Below are positions 1-10,970 of a stretch of DNA of 64,000 bases, in pieces (the first letter of the stretch is position 1; every line of letters starts with the position of its first letter). Under the pieces are notes generated by a model. The model was not told the DNA's origin, did no database searches, and worked only from the letters and a program-made list of their open reading frames with translations. Source of the stretch: Ryuthela nishihirai (lineage: Eukaryota > Arthropoda > Arachnida > Araneae > Heptathelidae); NCBI GenBank assembly GCA_038380435.1, contig JAWZYU010000011.1:74955501-75019500 (forward strand), given 5' to 3'. A program made the position numbers and the translations under genes.

Positions 1-1203
1 ACCAATTTAAATTTTTTCACTAATTCAAATAATGTGTTATTTAAAAGAAAAAGTGCTAGGTATGAATAAATGTCGCTCATTTTCTTCGAACCCGGACACT
101 CCTGTCCCCCCCCCCCCATCTCTTCTGAAACCAGTCTTGCATATGACTAATCGAATGTTGAAGTTTATAACATTTTGTGAGCTTTCTGAATTGCACAAAT
201 ATGTGTATGAACCAGGGCACATTAAGCAATTGGGAGACCTGCAGTTAAGTTCCAAATGGGTGTCCTGGAACAAAGTTCTAAATAAGAGCCTTAGTGCTAT
301 GTTCTAAATGGAGCCACTTTATCCTTCTAAACTGAAAAATTATGAAAATTGACTACTCTATATAAAATTGTTAATTGACATGATAAAAAATAACATTATT
401 TTAAACAAGCAATAAACAGGAGGGGGCCCTATAGATCGGGAGAAGTAACTGAAATAAAAAGACTAACATATAAAGAGTCAATTACGTACTGCAACATAAA
501 CTTTGCGCCTATTTCATTTAAAAAACTATTACTTTTAATCTTTAATTTTTTAGCAAATTTTCCATTATATGCTTAATTAAAAAAAATCTAATATTAATAT
601 CAAAATAATCTTGCCAAAATCTGTTGTTTATGAATCTCCCTTAACAATAAATAAGCTCTATTGCAATAGTAATTAAAATTATTAAATTAGATAAAGAATT
701 GCTTTGGAAAAAATTTAAATTTTGTTCTTTAAAGAATTACCGTTAAATAATTCTATTGAGTAAACACTTGAAAATTTCGGATTTTAATGGATAATAATTT
801 TCAATTGCAACACGATTATTTTTAAACATAATTTTCGTTATGGAGAGTTTAACTCATTATTCCCGTTGTATTTCTGAGAAAGATTCTAGTTTATTGTATT
901 TGATTAACCATCTGTCTGACTGTTTCCCATATGACTTCGACCAGATCGCTACATACTTACCGTTAGCGTAGGTTAGCTGACCGCGGAACAGTGCTGCCCT
1001 CATGTGGCAAGCTCTGAAACTTCCTATGCGCGCTTGCTAACACGGAGATTCGCGGAAATCGGCAGGCACTCTCATTACGTAGACACCGGTGTCACGTTTC
1101 AGTCACCTTTCCAGTTTTGGCAATTTGAAGGCTTACTTTGTAAGACGCTTAAGTGCACTTTCATTTTCTTCTACACCAGAAAAATGCTTAATTACAGTTT
1201 TTC

Positions 1204-1204
<1 letters not shown>
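1..1204. other. AT-rich spacer, no gene recognised
   Basis: Mostly A/T-rich DNA with a short C-run near 107-117. Short ORFs at 32-307 and on the opposite strand overlap each other and resemble no family I know. The stretch 900-1200 is less AT-rich and abuts the tail of the left LINE. No RNA gene or transposon end was seen. Confidence 0.6.

Positions 1205-1264
<60 letters not shown>
1205..1264 (-). repeat. (CAT)20 microsatellite, LINE 3' tail
   Basis: Twenty uninterrupted CAT triplets form the 3' tail of LINE copy A. Copy B ends in only about five TGA triplets. Read as protein in one frame this gives a run of histidines, which is an artefact of the repeat. Confidence 0.95.
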
Positions 1265-1267
<3 letters not shown>

Positions 1268-1281
1268 CAAACAGCCATGGG

Positions 1282-4200
1282 CTACGGAGGTCCAACCAGA
1301 CCGTGCAATTTAGTTCTCCAAGCAAGTCTATCCTGAGCTACATCTACTGCATCTGGCCACTGCACACCAATTCTAACAAGGTCCTGTTTGACATTATCTG
1401 CCCACCGCATCCTAGGTCTCCCCTTCTTTCTGAGGCCTTTAGGCACACTGTTCATAACCCTATTCGCCAATCTATAATTATTCATACGGGCAACATGGCC
1501 AAACCAACAGAGTCTCTCTCTGCACAATATGCTGCTTAAAGGAGGTTGCAAACTCCTTTTCCTAATCTCATCATTAGTTACAAAGTTGAACCACCTAATG
1601 CCCAAGATACTGCGTAAGCATCTGGAATCAAAAGCATCTAGTTTCCTGTTATCTTGTTTACAAAGTGTCCAAGTTTCACTACCATAACTAACCCTAGAAA
1701 GAACCAAACTATTATACAGTCTAATTTTAGTCTTTAGGTGTATACGCCTATTTCTCCACACTCTCCATAGATTCTTAAAAGTCCCAGCAGCAATCCCTAT
1801 TCGTCTGTTAATCTCATGCCGCACATCACCATTATCTGTTACATAGCTCCCAAGATAATTAAACTGTGACACCTGCTCAAGACTGCAACCATTCAGATTA
1901 ACTGAATCACAGCCTGCCTGACCAATTTTCATCACTTTAGTTTTCTCTCTGTTTATAACCAAACCTACTCTACTACCAGTCTCATCAACAGCTCGAATGA
2001 AAGAGTTCATCTCATCAACATCATTTGCCAAAAGGGCTAAATCATCAGCATAATCTAAATCAGAAATTTTCGTATCTCCAGCCCATTTAAGGCCAAAATC
2101 GTTCCCTTGAAGTGAATTTCGCATAACATAATCAATAACCAAGCTAAAGAGAAAAGGAGACAAAATGCACCCTTGTCGAACACCAGAAGTAATGCTAAAC
2201 CAATTGCTACAAGCCTTACCAACTCTCACACACGACTCAGTGTTATTATAGAGAGCTTTCATAATGTTAACTAACTTGTCTGGTATACCATATGATCTCA
2301 CAATCAACCACAAATTATGACGATCAACAGAGTCGAAAGCCTTTTTGAAATCAACAAAGCTAGCAACCAAAGGTTTCTGAAACTCTAAACATTTCTCAAG
2401 AATCTGCCTAAGTGAAAATATCTGATCTACACATCCCCTACCACTTCTGAATCCACATTGCTCATCACGCAATTGCCTGTCAACCAGATTCTTAATTCTA
2501 TTAAGCACAATCATGGAAAGAACTTTACCTGGAACAGAGAGTAGGCTGATACCCCTATAGTTATCACAAGAACTGCGATCACCTTTTTTGAAAATAGGGA
2601 TAACAATAGCTCTGGTAAAATCCTTAGGAACCATGCCTTTATCATAAAAGAGATTCAGAATTTCAGTCATCCAAGTGGTAACCGAAACATTCCCAGCTCT
2701 AAGCATTTCCGTAGTAATTTCATCTACCCCTGGGGATTTATGAAGTTTAAGTTTAGAAACAGCCAAACTAACTTCAGATTGTGTTATAGGGCCAACATTA
2801 AAGCCACCAATGCATCTATCATCATTGCAAACAATGGGAGTAGAACTAACTACATTGTTTAGAACATCACTGAAATGCTCAGCCCACCTAGCCATGACAG
2901 AATCCTCCCCTTCTATAACCTTACCTTGTTTATCCTTCAATCCTTGTATGCCTGTCCGTTTTCTACCACACAAAACATTAACTATCTGGTACAGCTCTCT
3001 GCTGTTGTGCTGTCTAACTGCTTCCTCGGCTTTGTCAGCCAAACCATCAAGCCAAAAATTTTTATCAGCAGCTAACTGATCCTTTACAAGTTTATTAAGG
3101 TCTCTGTAATGCTTTCTATTAGGACTAGTAGGGTATTGATTAAGGGCATTCCTGCAGTTCTTTCTTTCCGAAATAAGCTCAAGTGCCTTATCACTCAGAT
3201 AATTTTGCCTCTTCTGCTCCTTTTTTCCTAAAAGAGTACTGTTAGTGTCCAAAAAAGCCTGTTTAAAATGATCCCATTCTTCCTCAACTTCAGTAGTAAG
3301 CAAACCATGACTGTCATAATGACTAAGTAACCTATCATGATAAGCTTTGGCTATAACTGGATCTTTCAGAGCTTCAGTATTAAAAGTAAATTTTTTAACC
3401 CTAGCACAACACTTTTTAAGTTTAAGTTGCAACATACTTTTAACAAGGTAATGGTCAGATCCAATTTCAGCTCCCCTATATGCCCTGGTATTCCTAACAG
3501 AACTAGTCCATTTGCTGTTAATTAATATGTAATCAATCATATTCTTATGCAGCCCATCAGGTGAAACCCATATGTACTTATGTATGTCGCGGTGTTTGTA
3601 ATAAGTGTTAGTTATTCTGAATCCATTGAGTTTACTTACCTGTAGGAGACGTTGCCCATTGCTATTGCAGCTACCAATACCAAAAGGGCCTATTACTCCT
3701 CCCCAAAGGTCAGAGTCAGTACCAACTTTGGCATTGAAGTCACCAAGAACAAGGGTAATATCTCCTTTCTTGACAGAATTCAAAATATCCTGAAGTTGTT
3801 CATAAAACCTATCCTTCTCATCCTCATCGGCATCCTCAGTGGGGGCATAACAGCAGATAACATTCAAGTCTTTAACGCTTGTCTGAAATTTTGCTGTAAG
3901 AAACCTTTCATTAATGCACTCATATCCTAGAAGAGCATCACTAGCGTGTCTGCTGAGAAGCAGACCCACGCCTTGGTGATGCTTTTTGTCGTCCCTCCCT
4001 GAAAAGAGAAATTTAAGATTATTTTTAAGAATCTGACCTTTATCTGTCCATCTGGTCTCTTGCAAGCCGAGAATATCTAAATTATAACGGTGGAATTCTT
4101 GTGTGAGGACATCAAGAGAAAAAGCTCTGTGCAGAGTCCTCACATTCCAACTACCTATGGAGAGAAAATGGTTAGTGGGATGTTTAAAGAAACTATGTTT

Positions 4201-4293
4201 ATTGAGAGAGGGAATGCCGACAATATCAAACAGCCCCCTAATCGCAGACATGGGGCAAAGACCCGTTCCCCCACTACTAAAGGCTGAAGCCAT
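1282..4293 (-). CDS. RTE-type endonuclease/reverse transcriptase, intact ORF
   Basis: A 1003-codon open frame encodes the retrotransposition protein of LINE copy A: it would nick target DNA and prime reverse transcription of the element RNA. An APE-like endonuclease occupies about residues 45-285, with SWN (48-50), QETRW (78-82, catalytic Glu), GDFN (184-187) and SDH (279-281). Reverse transcriptase runs about 555-790, with FKKGD (568-572), FVDFKKAFD (646-654, catalytic Asp), SGVRQG (703-708) and YADD (748-751, catalytic Asp pair). A basic C-terminal region carries GHVARM and KGRPRMRW (958-964). All expected catalytic residues are present and there is no internal stop or frameshift. The stop TAG at 1282-1284 corresponds to CAG in copy B, which reads five codons further. 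The start is the first Met after an out-of-frame leader; a later Met (MSAIRG, residue 15) is possible. There is no RNase H domain, as expected for RTE. Confidence 0.9.
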   Translation of the reverse strand: MASAFSSGGTGLCPMSAIRGLFDIVGIPSLNKHSFFKHPTNHFLSIGSWNVRTLHRAFSLDVLTQEFHRYNLDILGLQETRWTDKGQILKNNLKFLFSGRDDKKHHQGVGLLLSRHASDALLGYECINERFLTAKFQTSVKDLNVICCYAPTEDADEDEKDRFYEQLQDILNSVKKGDITLVLGDFNAKVGTDSDLWGGVIGPFGIGSCNSNGQRLLQVSKLNGFRITNTYYKHRDIHKYIWVSPDGLHKNMIDYILINSKWTSSVRNTRAYRGAEIGSDHYLVKSMLQLKLKKCCARVKKFTFNTEALKDPVIAKAYHDRLLSHYDSHGLLTTEVEEEWDHFKQAFLDTNSTLLGKKEQKRQNYLSDKALELISERKNCRNALNQYPTSPNRKHYRDLNKLVKDQLAADKNFWLDGLADKAEEAVRQHNSRELYQIVNVLCGRKRTGIQGLKDKQGKVIEGEDSVMARWAEHFSDVLNNVVSSTPIVCNDDRCIGGFNVGPITQSEVSLAVSKLKLHKSPGVDEITTEMLRAGNVSVTTWMTEILNLFYDKGMVPKDFTRAIVIPIFKKGDRSSCDNYRGISLLSVPGKVLSMIVLNRIKNLVDRQLRDEQCGFRSGRGCVDQIFSLRQILEKCLEFQKPLVASFVDFKKAFDSVDRHNLWLIVRSYGIPDKLVNIMKALYNNTESCVRVGKACSNWFSITSGVRQGCILSPFLFSLVIDYVMRNSLQGNDFGLKWAGDTKISDLDYADDLALLANDVDEMNSFIRAVDETGSRVGLVINREKTKVMKIGQAGCDSVNLNGCSLEQVSQFNYLGSYVTDNGDVRHEINRRIGIAAGTFKNLWRVWRNRRIHLKTKIRLYNSLVLSRVSYGSETWTLCKQDNRKLDAFDSRCLRSILGIRWFNFVTNDEIRKRSLQPPLSSILCRERLCWFGHVARMNNYRLANRVMNSVPKGLRKKGRPRMRWADNVKQDLVRIGVQWPDAVDVAQDRLAWRTKLHGLVGPP

Positions 4294-4574
4294 CTACACT
4301 GGAAGACTTCCTCCAATGTAGAATTTGACGATGCCAATAGAAGCAAAGAGTTCAGGTGCCTGCGATGACTTCTGCTCAGGATTATCCACCAGCTGATAAA
4401 CATATCCTGTGGATCTATTCACTTGGGGCTGTCAACCCACAAACAAAAAGAAAACACAGCGGAAGATTTTCCCTCCACAGAAGCCCACCAGTGCAGCAAA
4501 ATCAGGATCCATAATCAAGCTCAGAGCCATATATCTGTCCAGTCCAGTAGGTTTATATGGTCAGCACCAGGACC

Positions 4575-5320
4575 CTACTACTCAAGTATTCAAAAGACGT
4601 TCAAAATAGCTTAAGGGCTTATTTTTTAAATGCTCATGTTTTGTTTCAAAGTGTCGCCGTAAAAGAGACGGTTTCATAGAATTTCGTGACAGGACTTCAG
4701 AGCAAACAACGCATTGTGGATTTGGTTTTACTAAATTTCCTGTCCATGTAAGCCAAATTGTAAATATGATTCATGATATTTACATTTTGTAATTTTTTTA
4801 TCACTCGATTGTTTAACATTTAACGTTCTTTTAGTTACTGCTGAATCCACCTCTTTACTCGCATGGGATGATGAGGTAGTCGTAAAAGTAGAAACAATCG
4901 GCTCCGGCTCCACGTTCCCTTTCTTCTTAATTATCCATTTATCCACATGTGATGCTAAATGAACATGTTTCTAAAGTGCTTTGAAAAGCACTTTAGAAAC
5001 ATGTTCATTTAGCATCACAGTAAACTAGAGACTAAAAATAACTTTAAGCACAGCAAGTGAACAAATCACAACAAATAAATAAGGCAGTAAGAAGGCACAT
5101 TCACTCACTTAGAATGGATGTTTTGGCTGGCCAATCACCTGTGTCGTGTAGGTTGACGAACGAGTACAGACATGAACTACAGCGCCGCGCTTCGTCGCTC
5201 AGTTCTCAGAAATTAATCAGTAGGAAGGGGAGGGCTGCCAGATTAGTGTGGCCTACTGATCTGGACAACTATGGCTACTTTTCTTTTTTTTCTACCCTGC
5301 TGAGGAGTGGTAAACCACAC
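4575..5320 (-). pseudogene. hAT transposase 5' region (ZBED5-like), broken
   Basis: The minus strand from about 4946 encodes a diverged N-terminus (DKWIIKKKGN) followed by KYHESYLQFG. One base is then missing near 4748, and in the shifted frame a BED-type zinc finger follows, with PNPQCVVCSEVL and LLRRHFETKHEHLKNKPLSY: two Cys, then His-X4-His. This layout is characteristic of ZBED5/FAM200-type hAT transposases. The ATG expected before DKW reads GTG. The coding sequence runs directly into the 5' end of LINE copy A at 4576, so the rest of the gene has been cut away. Bases 5019-5320 would be its 5' untranslated part. Dead because of the frameshift, the lost start and the truncation. Confidence 0.75.
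4949..5018. repeat. Perfect 32-bp inverted repeat with 6-nt loop
   Basis: The arm 4949-4980 is the exact reverse complement of 4987-5018, separated by TTGAAA. It sits immediately upstream of the expected start of the hAT coding region (minus strand). A 32/32 match in otherwise decayed DNA suggests recent origin, for example by template switching, or selection on a hairpin. Confidence 0.97.
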
Positions 5321-8300
5321 AGGGTCCTGGTGCTGACCATATAAACCCACTGGACTGGACAGATATATGGCTCTGAGCTTGATTATGGATTCTGATTTTG
5401 CGGCACTGGTGGGCTTCTGTGGAGGGAAAATCTTCCGCTGTGTTTTCTGTTTGTTTGTGGGTTGACAGCCCCAAGTGAATAGATTCACAGGATTTGTTTA
5501 TCAGCTGGTGGATAATCCTGAGCAGAAGTCATCGCAGGCACCTGAAATCTTTGCTTCTATCGGCAACGTCAAATTCTACATTGGAGGAAGCCTTTAGTGG
5601 TGGGGGAACGGGTCTTTGCCCCATGTCTGCGATTAGGGGGCTGTTTGATATTGTCGGCATTCCCTCTCTCAATAAATATAGTTTCTTTAAACAACCTACT
5701 AACCATTTTCTCTCCATAGGTAGTTGGAATGTGAGGACTCTGCACAGAGCGTTTTCTTTTGATGTGCTCACACAAGAATTCCACCATTATAATTTAGATA
5801 TTCTCGGCTTGCAAGAGACCAGATGGACAGAAAAAGGTCAGATTCTTAAAAATAATCTTAAATTTCTCTTTTCAGGGAGAGACGACAACAAGCATCACCA
5901 AGGTGTGGGTCTGCTTCTCAGCAAACACGCTAGCGATGCTCTTCTAGGATATGAGTGCATTAATGAAAGGTTTCTTACAGCAAAATTTCAGACAAGCGTT
6001 AAAGACCTGAATGTTATCTGCTGTTATGCCCCCACTGAGGATGCCGATGAGGATGAGAAGGATAGGTTTTATGAACAACTTCAGGATATTTTGAATTCTG
6101 TCAAGAAAGGAGATATTACCCTTGTTCTTGGTGACTTCAATGCCAAAGTTGGTACTGACTCTGACCTTTGGGTAGGGGTGATTGGCCCTTTTGGTATTGG
6201 TAGCTGCAATGGCAATGGGCAACGTCTCCTACAGGTAAGTAAACTCAATGGTTTTCAGAATAACTAACACATATTACAAACACCGCGACATACATAAGTA
6301 CACATGGGTTTCACCTGATGGGCTGCATAGGAATATGATTGATTATATATTAATTAACAGCAAATGGGCTAGTTCTCTTAGAAATACCAGGGCATATAGG
6401 GGAGCTGAAATTGGATCTGACCATTACCTTGTTAAAAGTGTGTTGCAACTTAAACTTAAAAAGTGTTGTGCTAGGGTTAAAAAAATTGCTTTTAATACTG
6501 AAGCTCTGAAAGACGCAGTTATAGCCGAAGCTTACCATGATAGGTTACTTAGTCATTATGACAGTCATGGTATGCTTACCACTGAAGTTGAGGAAGAATG
6601 GGATCATTTCAAACAGGCTTTTTAGGACACTAACAGTACTCTTTTAGGAAAAAAGGAGCAGAAGAGACAGAATTATCTGAGTGATAAGGCACTTGAGCTT
6701 ATTTCAGAAAGAAAGAACTGCAGAAATGTCCTTAATCAATACCCTACTAGTCCTAATAGAAAGCATTACAGAGAACTTAATAAACGTGTAAAAGATCAGT
6801 TAGCTGCTGATAAGAATCTTTGGCTTGATGGTTTGGCTGACAAAGCCGAGGAAGCAGTTAGACAGCACAACAGCAGAGAGCTGTACCAGATAGTTAATGT
6901 TTTGTGTGGTAGAAAACGGACAGGTATACAGGGATTGAAGGATAAACAAGGTAAGGTTATAGAAGGTGAGGATTCTGTCATGGCTAGGTGGGCTGAGCAT
7001 TTCAGTGATGTACTAAACAATGCGGTTAGTTCTATTCCCATTGTTTGCAATGATGATAGATGCATTGGTGGCTTTAATGTTGGCCCTATAACACAATCCG
7101 AAGTTATTTTGGCTGTTTCTAAACTTAAGCTTCATAAATCCCCAGGGGTAGATGAAATTACTACAGAAATGCTTAGAACTGGAAATGTTTCGGTTACCAC
7201 TTGGATGACTGAAATTCTGAATATCTTTTATGATAAAGGCATGGTTCCTAAGGATTTTACCAGAGCTATTGTTATCCCTATTCTCAAAAAAGGTGATCGC
7301 AATTCTTGTGATAACTATAGGGGTATCAGCCTACTCTCTGTTCCAGGTAAAGTTCTTTCCATGATTGTGCTTAATAGAATTAAGAATCTGGTTGACAGTC
7401 AATTGCGTGATGAGCAATGTGGATTCAGAAGTGGTAGGGGATGTGTGGATCAGATATTTTCACTTAGGCAGATTCTTGAGAAATGTTTAGAGTTTCAGAA
7501 ACCTTTGGTTGCTAGCTTTGTTGATTTCAAAAAGGCTTTCGACTCTGTTGATCGTCATAATTTGTGGTTGATTGTGAAATCATATGGTATACCAGACAAG
7601 TTAGTTAACATAATGAAAGCTCTCTATAATAACACTGAGTCGCGTGTGAGAGTTGGTAAGGCTTGTAGAAATTGGTTTAGCATTACTTCTGGTGTTCGAC
7701 AAGGGTGCATGTTGTCTCCTTTTCTCTTTAGTTTGGTTATTGATTATGTTATGCGAAATTCACTTCAAGGGAAAGATTTTGGCCTTAAATGGGCTGGAAA
7801 TGCGAAAATTTCTGATTTAGATTATGCTGTTGATTTAGCCCTTTTGGCAAATGATGTTGATGAGATGAACTCTTTCATTTGAGCTGTTGATGAGACTGGT
7901 AGTAGAGTAGGTTTGGTTATAAACAGAGAGAAAACTAAAGTGATGAAAATTGGTCAGGCAGGCTGTGATTCAGTTAATCTGAATGGTTGCAGTCTTGAGC
8001 AGGTGTCACAGTTTAATTATCTTGGGAGCTATGTAACAGATAATGGTGATGTGCGGCATGAGATTAACAGACGAATAGGGATTGCTGCCGGGACTTTTAA
8101 GAATCTATGGAGAGTGTGGAGAAATAGGCGTATACACCTAAAGACTAAAATTAGACTGTATAATAGTTTGGTTTTTTCTAGGGTTAGTTATGGTAGTGGA
8201 ACTTGGACACTTTGTAAACAAGATAACAGGAAACTAGATTCTTTTGATTCCAGATGCTTACGCAGTATCTTGGGCATTAGGTGGTTCAACTTTGTAACTA

Positions 8301-8628
8301 ATGATGAGGTTAGGCAAAGGAGTTTGCAACCTCCTTTAAGCAGCATATTGTGCAGAGAGAGACTCCGTTGGTTTGGCCATGTCGCCCGTATGAATAATTA
8401 TAGATTGGCGAATAGGGTTATGAACAGTGTGCCTAAAGGCCTCAGAAAGAAGGGGAGACCTAGGATGCGGTGGGCAGACAATGTCAAACAGGACCTTGTT
8501 AAAATTGGTGTGCAGTGGCCAGATGCAGTAGATGTAGCTCAGGATAGACTTGCTTGGAGAACTAAATTGCACGGTCTGGTTGGACCTCCGCAGCCCATGG
8601 CTGCTTGAGGTTGATGATGATGATGATG
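5321..8628 (+). mobile_element. RTE-clade LINE copy B, opposite orientation to copy A
   Basis: Begins with AGGGTCCTGG at 5321 and ends with TGA triplets at 8612-8628. It is closely similar to copy A along its whole length but inverted, so the two copies are divergent arms of an inverted repeat with a 744-bp spacer. Both flanks look like parts of a hAT element: BED-gene leader on the left and hAT terminus on the right. No convincing target-site duplication was found. Confidence 0.88.
5494..8608 (+). pseudogene. RTE endonuclease/reverse transcriptase, inactivated (copy B)
   Basis: Same protein as in copy A but interrupted. One extra T near 6252-6254 shifts the frame just after KLNG; a Leu codon has become TAG at about 6622-6624; an Arg CGA has become TGA at about 7880. 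The segments are 5494-6267, 6248-6625, 6833-7882 and 7913-8608. Endonuclease motifs SWNVRTL and QETRW and RT motifs FVDFKKAFD and SGVRQG remain. The YADD motif reads YAVD, losing a catalytic aspartate. A 23-base deletion near 5589 fuses the upstream leader frame (from 5494) to the endonuclease frame. The C-terminus continues five codons beyond the copy A stop. It cannot encode an active enzyme. Confidence 0.9.
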
Positions 8629-8654
8629 TGTGTTGCCAACTTAGCGACTTTGTT

Positions 8655-8730
8655 ACTAGATCTAGTGACTTTTGAGCTCTCACGGTGTACCCCAAAAAAT
8701 TTAACCGCGTACCCCACGTTGAGAACCCTA
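8655..8730 (-). mobile_element. hAT terminal fragment
   Basis: Contains the same stretch as the small hAT MITE at 25.3 kb: TTTTGAGCTCTCACGG, then GTACCCC and ACCGCGTACCCC, ending in GTTGAGAACCCTA. Its reverse complement opens with TAGGGTTCTCAACGTGGGG, a typical hAT terminus. The base after the end is GTCTAGAC, a candidate 8-bp target site with no partner found in the window. It probably belongs to the hAT element split by LINE copy B. Confidence 0.65.
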
Positions 8731-8914
8731 GTCTAGACTATTATATAGCCTACAATAGTTCTACACTCTTTCATACAATATCACATAATAGTTTATTTTG
8801 TAAAATAAGTGTTTAAGTATTGGCACCAATGCCTAATTTCTAATTTATCTTTAGTTCATAAACATCATTCTTTCAATTTCGTCTTCAATGTGGTTGTGTA
8901 TGTAACCTTCATGT
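8731..8914. other. Short AT-rich spacer
   Basis: Unique-looking AT-rich sequence between the hAT terminus and the MITE array. No gene or repeat was recognised. Confidence 0.5.
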
Positions 8915-10588
8915 ACAGTATACGGAGGTTGCCAGATCACTAATTTCTAAAAAAAATCGTTGGCAGATATTTTTCTGAATTTTGTAATCAACCATAGTGT
9001 CCGGATACTTTTTTGAGCGACTGTAGGTGGTCATATTATTTTGATACTAGATCGTGTGGGCTCACGCACGGAAATATTGAGCGTGTGCAGTTACCGTTCA
9101 CAGCAAACTGGAGGTGTGCAGTAACTGCACACGCACCTGTTTGCTGTGAACGGTAACTGGAGCGTGTACAGTTGCTGAACACGCTCCAGATATTTTTCCT
9201 GAATTCTGTAATCACGTGACACGAAGGTTGCCAGATCACTAATTTCTAAAAAAAATCGTTGGCAGATATTTTTCTGAATTTGGTAATCAACCGTAGTGTC
9301 CGGATACTTTTTTGAGCGACTGTAGGTGGTCATATTAATTTGATACTAGATCGTGTGGGCTCACGCACGGAAATATTGAGCGTGTGCAGTTACCGTTCAC
9401 AGCAAACTGGAGGTGTGCAGTAACTGCACACGCACCAGTTTGCTGTGAACGGTAACTGGAGCGTGTACAGTTGCTGAACACGCTCCAGATATTTTTCCTG
9501 AATTCTGTAATCACGTGACACGAAGGTTGCCAGATCACTAATTTCTAAAAGAAATCGTTGGCAGATATTTTTCTGAATTTGGTAATCAACCGTAGTGTCC
9601 GGATACTTTTTTGAGCGACTGTAGGTGGTCATATTATTTTGATACTAGATCGTGTGGGCTCACGCACGGAAATATTGAGCGTGTGCAGTTACCGTTCACA
9701 GCAAACTGGAGCGTGTGCAGTAACTGCACACGCACCAGTTTGCTGTGTCACGTGATTACAGAAGCAAATATTGAGTATCCGGACACTATGGACTTATATT
9801 TGCTCCAAATATTGAGCTGATTGGACTTGCACTGATTTACTGGAGCGTGTGCAGATACCGTTAGAACAAACTGGTGCGTGTGCAGTAACTGCACACGCAC
9901 CAGTTTGCTGTGAACGGTAACTGGAGCGTGTACAGTTGCTGTACACGCTCCACATATTTTTCCTGAATTCTGTAATCACGTGACACGAAAGTCGCCAGAT
10001 CACTCATTTCTAAAAAAAAATCGTTGGCAGATATTTTTCTGAATTTTTTAATCAATCATAGTGTCCGGATACTTTTTTGAGCGACTGGGTGGTCATATTA
10101 TTTTGATACTAGATCGTGTGGGCTCACTCACGGAAATATTGAGCGTGTGCAGTTACCGTTCACAGCAAACTGGAGTGTGTGCAGTAACTGCACACGCTGC
10201 AGTTTGCTGTGAATGGTAACTGGAGCGTGTACAGTTGCTGAACACCCTCCAGATATTTTTCCTGAATTCTGTAATCACGTGACACGAAGGTTTCCAGATC
10301 ACTAATTTCTAAAAAAAATCGTTGGCAGATATTTTTCTGAATTTTTTTAATCAACCGTAGTGTCCGGATACTTTTTTGAGCGACTGTAGGTGGTCATATT
10401 ATTTTGATACTAGATCGTGTGGGCTCACTCACGGAAATATTGAGCGTGTGCAGTTACCGTTCACAGCAAACTGGAGCGTGTTCAGTAACTGCACACGCAC
10501 CAGTTTGCTGTGAACGGTAACTGGAGCGTGTACAGTTGCTGTACACGCTCCACATATTTTTCCTGAATTCTGTAATCACGTGACACGA

Positions 10589-10695
10589 AGATTGCCAGAT
10601 CACTAATTTCTAAAAAAATCGTTGCCAGATCACTAATTTCTAAAAAAATCGTTGCCAGATCACTAATTTCTAAAAAAATCGTTGCCAGATGTTTT
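10589..10695. repeat. 30-bp sub-repeat inside the MITE array
   Basis: The 30-bp unit beginning GTTGCCAGATCACTAATTTC is repeated three times head to tail, plus partial flanking copies. Elsewhere in the array it occurs once per 299-bp unit, so this is a local slippage-type expansion. Confidence 0.9.
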
Positions 10696-10879
10696 TTCTG
10701 AATTCTGTAGTCAACCATAGTGTTCGGATACTTTTTTGAGCGACTGTACATCAGCTATTTACATTTTAGGATATTGCAGCTTCTAAGGCTCTTTTCCGAC
10801 AAATATTTACAGATGATACTATACAAGCAATTCTATACAGCTATGATGATACTATACAAGCTATTTACCGTTCACAGAA

Positions 10880-10970
10880 AACTGGAGCGTGTGCAGTAAC
10901 TGCACACGCTCCAGTTTGATGTGAACGGTAACTGGAGCGTGTACAGTTGCTGTACACGCTCCAGATATTT
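10880..10970. repeat. Double hairpin in MITE array
   Basis: An exact 18-bp inverted repeat (AACTGGAGCGTGTGCAGT, one-base loop, complement) at 10880-10916 is followed by a second dyad, TGGAGCGTGTACAG with its complement. GTTCACAG and GTGAAC form an outer pair. These are the inner palindromes of the MITE family in one of their clearest copies. Confidence 0.85.

Larger units (their letters stand above)
1205..4576 (-). mobile_element. RTE-clade non-LTR retrotransposon, copy A (near full length)
   Basis: The element reads on the minus strand from a 5' end at about 4576 (AGGGTCC, shared with copy B at 5321) to a 3' tail of TGA/ATG triplets, seen on the plus strand as CAT repeats at 1205-1264. Length is about 3.4 kb, normal for an RTE element with one ORF and a short simple-repeat tail. 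Its 5' flank is hAT coding sequence (NKPLSYFERLLN), so it probably inserted in a hAT gene. I found no clear target-site duplication. Compared with copy B it has 23 extra bases near 4287-4310. The clade call rests on architecture and motifs. Confidence 0.88.

Noticed and set aside
1004..1336. ORF with a 20-histidine tract
   Set aside because: The histidines come from the (CAT)20 tail of LINE copy A, and the rest overlaps the LINE end.
8336..8695. Minus-strand ORF of 119 codons over the LINE B 3' end
   Set aside because: Shadow of the reverse-transcriptase frame on the other strand and partly of the TGA tail.
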